A stretch of DNA of 64,000 bases from Juglans regia (Eukaryota; Streptophyta; Magnoliopsida; Fagales; Juglandaceae): contig NC_049914.1 of assembly GCF_001411555.2 (NCBI RefSeq), forward strand, positions 16,157,798 through 16,221,797, in the 5' to 3' direction. Under the pieces are notes generated by a model, which made no database searches, was not told the DNA's origin, and was given only the letters and a program-made list of their open reading frames with translations. Shown here in pieces: positions 15,001 to 27,000 of this stretch; the first letter of the stretch is position 1, and each line of letters opens with the position of its first letter. Position numbers and translations under genes: made by a program.

Positions 15001-18000
15001 CCTATACCTCGGCAGTCCACTCGGGTTACACATCCACCAATAGGTATGGTTTTCCTCACACCTCGCTTACTGCCACTCTAGACACTATTTCTGTTCCTTA
15101 CTCTTATACTCAGGCATCCACCCAAGCGTGTTGGTAGCAGGCCATGCAAGAGGAAATCCAAGCTCTTCAAGACAATCACACTTGGGACCTTATAATTTGT
15201 CCCTCTGATGTCAAACTTATTGGTTGTAAATGGGTATACTCAGTCAAGTTTCGAGCTGATGGCTCACTAGACAGATATAAGGCACGTCTCGTGGTTCTTG
15301 GGAACCGACAAGAGTATGGTATTGATTATGAAGAAACATTTGCACCTGTTGCAAAAATGACTACTGTGCTTACTATTTTGGCACTTGCTGCCTCGCAAGG
15401 GTGGTTTCTTCGTCAGATGGATGTAAAGAATGTTTTTCTACATGGAGATTTGAAGGAAGAAATCTATATGTCTCCACCTCCCGGCATGTTTGCCACACCT
15501 TCCTCAGAAGTTTGTTGGCTACGCCGATCCTTGTATGGACTGAAACAGGCTCCACGTACATGGTTTGACAAATTTCGCTCTAACCTGCTTGCTTTTCACT
15601 TTACTCAGAGTCAGTTTGATTCCTCTCTTTTTCTTCGCAAGACTTCTGCAGGAATCGTATTGCTTCTCTCGTATATGTTGATGACATTGTGATCACTGGC
15701 TCCGATACTGAGTTAATTAAGCAATTACAATAGCATCTCAAGGCCTATTTTCACATGAAAGATCTTGGTCCCCTACAATATTTTCTTGGCCTTGAGGTAC
15801 AACTTACTCCAACTGGTATGTTGTTACACCAGCACAAATACACGCAGGATGTTATTTCATTGGGTGGTCTTCAATCCGGTAACTCTGTTTTTACTCTCTT
15901 GGAGGTAAATCTTAAGCTTCGTCAAGAAGAAGGGGAGCTTCTATCAGATCCATCCTTGTATCGGCAGCTTGTTGGGAGTTTGAACTACTTGACGATTACT
16001 CGTCCTGACATTTCTTTTGCTATACAGCAAGTTAGTCAATTTATGCAGGCTTCTCGACATCTTCATTTAGCCGCTGTTCGTCGCATTATCCGATATCTGA
16101 AGGGCACCTCTACACGCAGATTGTTCTTTCCTAAAGAATCTTCCTTACAGTTGGTGGGATATAGTGATGCTGATTGGGCTGGATGTGCAGATACTCGTCA
16201 CTCTGTTACTGGCTGGTGCTGTTCTTAGGCAATGCACTCATTTCTTGGAAGAGTAAGAAGCAAGACAGAGTTTCCAAGTCCTCTACTGAGTCTGCGTATC
16301 GTGCTATGTCTTCCGCATGCTCTGAGATCACATGGCTTCATGGGTTATTGGGTGAACTTGGTTTTCCTCAGCTACATCCCACTCCTCTTCATGCTGATAA
16401 TACCAGTGCTATTCAGATCGCCGCTAATCCTGTCTTCCATGAGCGTACGAAACATATCGAAGTCGATTGCCATTCTATACGTGAATCCTTTGACAAACAT
16501 GTGATTACACTCCCTCACATTTCCACTGAACGTCAAACTGCAGACATATTCACTAAAGCTCTTTCTCGGCATCGGCATCAGTTCTTGGTTGACAAATTGA
16601 TGCTTCTTGATCCACCAGCATCAATTTGAGGGGGGATGTTACAGAGATACTTTTATGCTTTCTATATCTAGATAGTATATCAGATAAATAGATAACGTGT
16701 ACAGTAAATAGACTCTTCGTGTACAGTAAATAGACTTAACGTGTAAATAGCAGCTAACGTGTATAGTAAAACCAGCAGCAATTAAGCGCTGGTTTCAATG
16801 CTCGGTTGTAACCCTTTTCTATATAAATGAAGGAAAACAGTAGAAAGAGGTATTCAGACCAATCTTGACATGTTCATGCTATTAACACTTAGTCATGTTA
16901 GTTCATATCTTAACTTTAATGCATTTGTCCATGTTCAAGCCTATACTACATGTCACCTGAATTGATCTCTCTTTGTAAAATCTGTCCCTATGTTCAAACC
17001 ATAAAAATTGTGGGTCTAAGTCCTCAAATATGCATGATTTCATTCAAATAATCATCCTATATGTATGCTTGTCCAATCCTGTGAATAAAGATACATTCTA
17101 ATCCCATAAAACATAACTCTAGAATGTGTATTTTCTTAGCCCTTTATGAAATCCGAATTTCTCTAATTTCATAAGATCTCATGGCATTTGTTTAACATGC
17201 CTGTCATAAAAGAGAAAAGGAGGGAGGGAGGGGAGAGAGAGAGAGAGAGAGTTACCTAAAGGAAGAACTTGATCCAAATGTTGGGTTGGAGTACATGGCT
17301 GGGCTAAGTGGTTTGGATCTTGATCTTCTTGCTTAGGGTGTGGTGTGAGTATTGTAGCAAGGGTTATGGGGCTTAGGCTTTTTTGGTTTTAGCACAAAAT
17401 ATAAGAGAATTTCGTGGCCTTGGTGGGTGCCTTACTTGAACCTCATCTAATGGTAGGTAGGCTCTCTTGTGGGGTCTATAAATAGAATTTGCAGGGTGTA
17501 GAGTCCAAGGGGTGTGGTACTCCTAATGTTGTGGGTTTAGTGTTGTATTTGAATGTGATTTGGAGTCATAGTTGCCCTAGGAGTTGTATGCCTTAGGAGT
17601 TGTGTTTGCCTTAGGAGTTGTGTTTGCCTTGAGAGTTGTTATTGCCTTAGGAGTTGTGGTTGGAATAGGAATAGGTGACTTGTAGTTAGAGTAGAACTAG
17701 ACTTGTGCTTGCGACTAGAAGTGTAGTGCAAATAGCTTTCGGGTATAACCTACATGGGCTCACTTTCAGGGCTTGGCAAGGATAATACTTGGGCTTTCTC
17801 ATCCTTACATAGGCCTAGTGGGTTTGGGCCTAGTGGGCTTGGGCCCAATGGTCATAGTTCAAAATTTTCATAAATTTAATCCTCCATAATGAGGGTCTAA
17901 TCCTAGGTGCCCAATAATTAACCTCAAGGAACAAACACGTGCTCGTGCCTAATTTTTTTATTAACCCTTTTTTGTCATTTTTGCTATGTAAGAAACATCC

Positions 18001-21000
18001 ACTTTTTCTGTTTAATGTATCTTCTTTATCTGTCACTTTTTTGGGCATATTTCCTTCATTAGTTGAGGATCAGTTATGCTTGCCACCGGGTGAGCATTAC
18101 TGGGTTCAATTGCTTGCCACTTGGCGAGCTACATAGGAAGGGATAGTGCTTGCCATTTTGGAAAGGAACATAAAGAGGGATAGAGCTCCGGTAGTAGGTG
18201 AGGAATTCTGCAAGCAAAGTGCTCGCCATCAGGCAAGCATCATGGATACAATTGTGGGGAGGAATAATGCTCGCTTTGGGTGAACATATCGGCGAGGAAT
18301 GTGGAAAGCACCAAAGGAACCAAAATGCTCGTCATTCCAGGCGAGCACTACGGGAGACAAGTGATCGCCTCCAGCCGGGCGAGCACCTTGGTGACTAAAT
18401 GAAACAAAAAAGAAAAATAATTGAATTTAGGATGGAAAAATGAAATAGGACAGAAAAATGAAGATAGGGCGGAAAATTGAAGATAGGGTAGATATAGTCG
18501 AACATAGATAGAATACTTGTTATTCAATGATGTTCAACAATAACATACAATTGACAATTAAACCCTCACAAGTTACACTAATTACAACCATGTCCTCTAA
18601 CAAAAATAGAATAGGGCGGAAAAATGATGATAGGTCAGAAAACTAAAGATAGGTTGGAAAAATGCAATAGGATGGAAAATGAAGATAGGGCAGAAAACTG
18701 AAGATAGGAGGGAAAAATTCAGATTGGGTGGAAAAATGCCATAGGACAGAAAAATGAAAGAAGAAGGATAAGTGATATTATAAAGTTTGAGAAAATATCC
18801 CAAGACTATATTATCTATATGGAATATTTTAGGTTACAACTAATATTTGGAGATTTATTTATTTATTTTTTGGTAAGATTTTATGATAGAATATTTTGAG
18901 AGAAAGATTAAAATGAATATTCTGGTTTTGGATGGCCATTTATATATAAGAAAATATTTAAAGGTTGTAGAAAGAAGGGGAAAAAAAAAAAAACTGGGCG
19001 GTGACAAGCCTAGTGTATTAATAGTTTTTAAACTGCTTAGAATTGGGAATTGGTGAACGTTGGCCCCATGAGTTTTTTCAACAGCTCTAGAGGCGTACGT
19101 CAAGGGGAACCCCAATCCCCCTTACTATTTGTTATTGTCATGGAGTCTTTGAGTAGGATGATCTGGCAATGAAGCACATGAGTTTTTTGTCGGGTTTTTC
19201 AGTGGGCTCCATAAATGGTGCAGGACTTTGAATCTCTCATTTTCTATTTGCTGATGACACGCAATTATTTTGCAAGGCCATCCGTTAACATCTCTGCTAC
19301 TTGCAGTGCTTATTCCTATGTTTTGAAGCATTATCAAGGTAAACTTGGCAAAATTGGAATTGCTACTGGTGGGTGAAATTGAGAATGTAACTAACTATCT
19401 TGGCAGAAATCTTTGGGTGTAGGATGTCATCCTTTCCCATCACGTATCTCTAGCTTTCCTTGGGAGCTCCCTTCAAAGCTATATGGAATGAGATAGTGAA
19501 AAAGCTAGCGAGTTGTCTAAGCTGGATGGAAGCGGATATATTATTGAATGGCAGAAGGAGTACATTGACTAAAGCTGCTTTCCAACTTGCCCACCTATAT
19601 TATATCTCTTTTCCCACTGCTTGTGGGAGTTTCTAACTGTTTGGAGAAGTTATAATGTGATTTCTTAAGGGAGGGTGAGAAGTTCCATCTTGTGAAATAG
19701 GCCAGGTGTGTTCACCAGTCGAAGAAGCTGAGTTAGCTGTGAAAAATTGAATTCTCTTTAATCAGGCCCTTATGGGGAAATGGCTTTGGCGTTATGCCTA
19801 TGAAAGGTAGAGCTATTGGAGGGCCTTAATAGACACAAATTATGGGAGTGTGGGAAGGAGGTTGGAGTTCACTATAGGTGAATGGTCTTTTAGGTAACGT
19901 TAGTCTTTGAAAGAAAATAGAAGAGGGTGGGGTGACTTTTACTGGGTTACTAGATTAACTGTGGGCGACGGGTATATGATTCACTTTTGGCATGACGTGT
20001 GGTGTGGTGATCAATCCATGAGAGGTACATTTCCAAATCTATTTAGAATTGCTTGCATGAAGGAAGCTTATGTGGCAGATCACTACTTCCTCAGCACGAT
20101 TCTATTCAATGGGTTGTTATCTTTGTAAGGGAGGCAAATGATTGAGAGGTGGATCTCTTTTCATCCTTCTTTGATAGGTTGTACTCATGTAGGGTGGGAC
20201 GAATGGTTTGGATCCCATCCAGGAGAGGTGTGTTTGAAGTGAAGTCATACTACAATTTGTTATGTAATCACGTCAATGCTTCTTTCCTGTGCAAGCTTAT
20301 TTGCAAGTAAGGCTCCTCCTGGAATGGCTTTCTTGTCATGGACAGCGGTACCAGGGATAGTTCTTACCTTGGACACGTGGAGATGTGGCATTTTGGTGGT
20401 TAATCGTTGCTGCATGTGCAGGAAAAGTGAGGTTTTAAACTGGTGGATCACCTTCTTTTACATTGTGAGATTGCTAGCATCCTATGGAGCATCATCCTCA
20501 ATCTCTTCAGGATTAATTGGGTGAATGTGTTCCTGGGTGGTGGAGCTTCTAACATGCTGGAAAGGGCAGTTTAGCCACCATTAGTGTGTACCTCTGTAAG
20601 ATGGTCCCATGGTGCGTATTATGGTGTCTATGGAGGGGAAGACGCCAGCATATCTTTGAGAACTGTGAATGATCAATGTCAGAGTGAGTTTTTTGTTCTG
20701 AACACCTTGTATCATTGGACAAAGGCCCATTATGGTGCTCTTTTTCAGTTATTTATTTTCAGGGCTTTAGAGCACTTTTCCCCTTGTTTGTTGAGTGAAT
20801 TCATGTATACTTCCTGTGTAACGGGATAACATCCCTTTCCATCCTTTCTGATGTATATATGTATATATATAAAACTACTCGTACTCAACTATTCATGTAC
20901 ATTGCATAAGTCTACAACTGGTGTATTATTAGTTTTGCAACTACTATTTTTAGTTAAGGACTTGAAAGAATTCTCTGTATCCTTTCCAAGGTTTTGAATG

Positions 21001-24000
21001 CAAGTACTGTTAGTTGATATCAATAGTTTTTTATTCAACATTTTATCTCCACTAAAGGTTTTGAATTTATGAAGATTACTAACTTTTTCATGCATCTGGG
21101 ATTGGTAGCCTGCTGAAAAGTATCCAGAAATATTTGCTAAAAGCTCCATATTTGGGAGGTAGTTTTACTGCTATGGTTCTATCAATTTTTTGTTTCCATT
21201 ATTTCTTCTATATTGATTATTTTTTAAATATGTAATCTGATGGGGTTAGATTTTTTTATTGTCATATTGCAGGTTCCCTTTCTTGCTACCCTGCCTGTTA
21301 ATTTCGATTTATGCAGCAGGAGTATTCGTTTCTTGTTGGTGGCTTCCAGTATGTTTTAAAGACCCTTCTATCTCAATGCTAACTGGAGAGTAGAGTTGAC
21401 TTTTTGCATATACTACATTAATATACTTTTCTTAACCATTAAAATTATATTCTTTCTGTAACATTCCCACTCCAGCTATAGCATATATATCAAATAAATC
21501 CAAGTTGGAATAATAACAACTATTTACAATCCAAAGACTTTGTTAACATATCTTGCAAGTTGATCTTCAAAATTCACAAATGTTGTAGACATATCTCTAA
21601 TAAAGATCTTATCTCGAATGAAATTACACTAAACTTAATATGATTGGTTCTTTCATTAAACAAAAGACTAGAGGCAATATGTAAATTATCACGGTATAGT
21701 GGACTTGGAGTTGGAAGAAGTGAAACAATCTCTTGAAGAAATGTTGTAAGCATCTAAGCTCAGCAAAAGGATAAGTTATTTACCTCTATTCAACTTCAAG
21801 GCAGCCAAATTTTCATTATAGAAAAGTCTAGTATCCCGTAGTCTGTCTTTCTTTTTATTTTTTTATTGGTTTGTAAAAGCGCCTGCTCAATTACAATGCT
21901 TTATCATTATAATTTAAGGTGCCATTAAGGCTACACGATAATCCGAGATCAGGAGTCTGCTATCCCAACATGAGACTCTAGGAACTGCCAAAAACTGGTT
22001 CATTGTATTGACTGCATGCACAAGATAACTAGTCTACTAATAGTAAGGTAATTTAGCATCACAAATAGTCGATGATATCTGTTGGGTTATTCAAATAATT
22101 CTTTCTCCTCCTTTGAGAGTTTGTGATGCTGATCCATAGAATGTCAATGGGTCAAGCACATGACCAGCCTGTTTTCTCTTGCAAATCAAAGGGCATACTC
22201 AATGTGAGACGTTGTAATGCTCTTAAGTAGCCTAGCAACTTCAATTCAAAGAAAGATTTATAATTTGTCTAAGCCTTTAGTACGGAGTTGGTGCTGTTGA
22301 AATTGTTTTAACTTTGCAATACCTCCAGATTCATTCTCCCTTACAGTATCATCCATATAAAGTATAGAACAATGTATTGAGAACTTGAAAGTTTAAAAGT
22401 GCAAAAGATCTTGGCAATCATAGAAAGATACCTGATAATTATCATGCTCACTAAAACCTCTGTTCTCTACTGGAAGTTTGAACTACTGCTTTTTGTTGGA
22501 TTTTGGACATGTTATTTTTTATTAGCAGACATACTGGTGAGCCATCATGTGGCAAGTATACGAAGTAATACTAAAATTTGAGTTTTTTTTTGGCATTTTT
22601 TTTTATGATTTCTATAGGTTTGTTGCTATTCTATTACACAATTTTATATTACTGCTGAGATCATTTGTGACATTTTTCTTTTATGTGGCATTTTACAGTT
22701 TGTTTACATTAATGCAGGAAACGTTGCACATGCATAATGAGAGGGTAAGTGAAAGATTCGATCCATGTGATGTTTTGGAAGTTTCATCAAATGAAATTAG
22801 TGAGGTGGAAAACATCACAGACGTTGACAGAAGAGTAGCACCTTCTAAAGCCAATCTCCTAAAGAACTGGCCTTTAATGTCTACTATCATTGTATATTGT
22901 GTTTTCTCACTTCAAGAGATGGCTTACACTGAAGTAAGTATTTTTCTTACTTGTGATTATCTTGACCTGATATTATTGATTTTTTTTTACTGCATAGGAT
23001 GTAAGTCCTATTATAGTAACTACACCTATTTTCTTATGTTCCACCTGTGTCTTTAGGTTTTGGGACTTGCATTGTGTTTGAGATGGATTGGAAGTCCATG
23101 TTTTCCTTGTTGTAACCCCGAGTTTTGAAGTAGGAAAATTGTTTTGTTCTTTGATGAGGCAAGGTTTACTTCAGGTGCACCATGGCAGTGCCAAAGGCAG
23201 AAAATTTTTTTGGGGGAGCAGATGGTTATGTAAAAAATATGCAATTCATAAATTAGTGAAAACGATATTACTCTAACCCTTGTGGTAAGTAATAATTACT
23301 ACCAATATTCAAGCAATGTTAAGAAAATAATTTATCATACACTTATTAGCAGCAGAGAAAAGGGGGACTGAAGATGTTTAGAAAATTGGGGCCCAAAGTG
23401 ATATTACATAGTATCAGGGAGGTTGGGGCACCTGTACGGTTTTCAGGCGTAACAACTGTAACGCCCTGTGGAAATCCCGATAAATATGGAGATGGAGTAA
23501 TTAGTGGTAGATATTGAGATATTGTATTAGTAGAGTAATTAGTGGAGTAATTTATGGTAGATATTGTTTAGGAAGTTTCTATTTAGGAAGTTTCTGTTTT
23601 CCTGTCAATTAGTTAGGCAGATTTTCCTGCTCCTATTCTAGGAAATTCTTTCCTTCTTTAATATTTCTCTTGTATCTTAAATAGAGATCACTAGCATGTA
23701 CAGAAATATATGGAAATATCATTCTGATTTCATGGTATCAGAGCTAGTGTTTTTTTCCTAAACCTGTCTATCAATGATGGAAACTGCCGTCAACAGCAAG
23801 GGGTCGATGACCTCTGAAACTCACGATAGTGAATCAGAAGCTATTTCCACCATGGGTTCAACTGGACTTGATAATTCATCCTTTCAACTCATGGTGGAGA
23901 AGCTAAATGGGAAGAATTTTCGTGAATGGGCTCAATCGATTAAACTCGTAATCGACGGCAAAGGCAAACTGGGATACCTTACCGGCGAGACAAAAAAGCC

Positions 24001-27000
24001 AGCCTCAACCTACGCTTCCTCCCTCAAAAAATGGAAGTCAGAAAATTCAATGGTGACTGCTTGGCTTGTAAATTCCATGAAGCCCACCATCGGCAAGACC
24101 TATCTATTCTTGCTATCAGCAAAAGATGTGTGGGAAGCTGTCCGTGAAACATATTCTGATGTTGAAAACTCCTTTCACATATTTGAGATTAAGACTCGGC
24201 TATGGCAAATGAAGCAAGGGGAGAGGGAGGTCACGGATTATTACATGGAGATGACAACCCTTTGTCAAGAACTCGATCTGAGTTTCGAAGAAGAATGGGA
24301 GTGCACTGGTGATAGCGTGCGATACAAGAGGTGACTCGAAAATGAAAGAGTTTTTGAATTTCTTGCAGGTCTTAACCGAGACCTGGATGATGTTCGCGGG
24401 AGGATCCTTGGCCGACGTCCCCTACCTTCAACACGCGAAGTGTTCTTGGAGGTGAGGCGAGAAGAAAATAGGCGTAAGGTAATGCTGAAGGAGATTGTCT
24501 CTGCTGGACATACTGGACCTGGAATGTTTGCCTTGGTGTCTCGGGGCACTCTTGTTGGATCAGGTTCAAGACAACACACGGGAAACCATCTGATTGGAAA
24601 CCAAGGCAGAACAACCGAAACCGTGGTTTCCAAGTTGCTGTTGATCATCAAATCGAGCAACCTCAAGGAGAAAAGAGCCAAAATCCCACTCCAAGCAGTG
24701 CATTTAACGCTGAACAGTTGGAGCAACTTTATAAAATGATTTCTACCCTTCATGCTTCGGGTCAGTCCTCCACAAGTGTCTCTTCTGGTTCTTTAGCACA
24801 TAGAGGTAATTTTTTGAAAGCCTTAAGTACCACCTCTCGGCACAAAACTCCTTGGATTATTGATTCTGGTGCCTCTGATCATATGACTGATTCTTATCAT
24901 CTTTTCTCCTCATACTCACCTTGTGTTGGAAATCTGAAAGTTAAAATTGCAGATGGCTCACTCTCATCTGTTGCAGGCAAAGGGAGTATCCAAATTTCTG
25001 ACTCTATAACACTAGAATCTGTTCTTCATGTCCCTAAGTTATCATGCAATTTGTTATCCATTAGCCAGTTGACAAAAAAATTCCAATTGCTCAGCTAAAT
25101 TTCTTCCCTCTCATTGTCTTTCAGGACCTATCACCGGGGAAGACGATTGGTAGTGCTAAGGAGTGTGAGGGGCTCTACTACTTTGAGGAGGCTAATGTGA
25201 GTGAGCAAAGTCAAATTGCTATTTGTGATTCTGCATCTATTCCTAAGCATAGTGAACTTTTGTTATGGCATTCTAGAATGGGTCATCCCAATTTTCAGTA
25301 TTTGAGACTTTTATTTCCTTCCATTTGTTCGAATAAAACGTCTCTTAATTTTCAATGTGAAATTTGTGAACTTGCTAAACATCAGCGTACTTCTTTCCCA
25401 AAATCCAAATACAAACCATCCAAACCTTTCACTATGATTCACAGCGATTTATGGGGACCTTCTCGTACTCTTAATCGTTCCCACACAAGATGGTTTGTTA
25501 CTTTTATTGATGATCATACTCGTATTTGTTGGGTTTACCTATTGAAAGACAAAACTGAAGTTCGTTCTGTGTTTATCAATTTTCATTCCATGATTCAAAC
25601 ACAGTTCCAAACAAAAATTCAAATTCTTCGTACTGATAATGGCACAGAATATTTCAATAGTATCTTGTGGAATTATCTTCAACAGCATGGGATAATTCAT
25701 CAAAGTTCATGTGTCGACGCCCCCCAACAAAATGGGGTTGCCGAACAAAAAAATAGACATATTCTTAAAGTTGCTCGTACATTGATGTTCACTACAAACA
25801 TGCCAAAAATATTCTGGGGAGATGCCATCTTAACAGCTACATATCTCATTAATAGAATGCCTAGCCGTGTCCTTTCTTTTACAACACCTCTAAAAAAATT
25901 CCAGGAATTTTTTCCTAACTCTCGGCTTAGCTCAAGTCTATCTCTCAAAGTGTTTGGTTGTACAGCCTTTGTCCATGTTCATGATCACCATCGGAATAAA
26001 CTGGACCCTAGAGCTCTTAAGTGTGTTTTTATTGGCTATTCTCCTACCCAAAAAGGCTACAAATGCTATTGATCCAGCCACACAAAAAATGTTTGTTAGC
26101 CTTGATGTTACTTTCTTTGAGACCATTCCTTACTTCCAAAAGCCCTCTCTTCAAGGGGAGAATTTGAGTGAAGCTTGGCCTTGGGATTTTCTGGACTTCG
26201 ATGTCTCTATTGCTGAATCTATCCCAACCATTTTTGCTGAATCTGTCCCTATTGTTGAATCTGTCCTAACCATTTCTAAGCTGCCTGTTACAGAAGAAAA
26301 CTTAAACTCAGGGGGAGATACAGAAAAACAAAATGACAAGGAGATACTTGTTTATTCAAGAAAGCCAAAATTAAGGTACAAGGAGAATCTCACACCTAAG
26401 GCACCTAAGAGAGTTGGAACCGATGATAGATCCAAACAACCATGAGTCTCTTTCCAATCCCAACCAGGTAATAGCTCAAAATTGTCATGAGTCCTCCTCT
26501 AATAAATCTGAGCCTACTGATATTGAGTTACCTATTGCTCTCAGGAAACAAACTCGGTCATGTACTCTCTATCCTATTTCAAAATTCATGTCTTACAATA
26601 CTTTGTCTACAAGATGTCGGGCCTTTACTTCTAACCTTGATAGTATAAAAATTCCAAAGAATATTCAGGAAGCCTTGGAGATTCCAAAATGGAGAGAGGC
26701 AGTTATGGAAGAAATGCAGGCCTTGGAAAAAAATGAAACTTGGGAGGTGATGAATTTGCCAAGAGGGAAGAAACCAGTGGGCTGCAAATGGGTTTTCACT
26801 GTGAAATATAAAGCTGATGGGACAGTAGAACGATACAAAGCCCGTCTTGTTGCAAAGGGCTTTACACAAACCTATGGCATTGACTACACCGAGACATTTG
26901 CACCTATGGCAAAGTTAAATACAATTCGGGTACTCTTGTCTTTGGCAGTCAACTTGGATTGGCTACTTCAACAACTTGACATTAAGAATGCATTTTTGAA

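Larger units (their letters stand above)
11664..16870 (+). mobile_element. Full-length Ty1-copia element C with TSD TGTTC
   Basis: LTRs at 11664-11875 (212 bp) and 16637-16870 (234 bp), both TGTTACAGAG...CAATCTTGACA. Primer-binding site TGGTATCAGAGC at 11876 and polypurine tract GAGGGGGGA just before 16637. Five-base target duplication TGTTC at 11659-11663 and 16871-16875. The LTRs differ by two substitutions and one 22-bp duplication by eye, so insertion was fairly recent. The element lies in sense orientation in the large ZIFL intron. Confidence 0.95.

Noticed and set aside
17573..17662. CRISPR-like regular repeat
   Set aside because: Units abut directly without spacers, in a plant nuclear intron. 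It is a simple tandem array.
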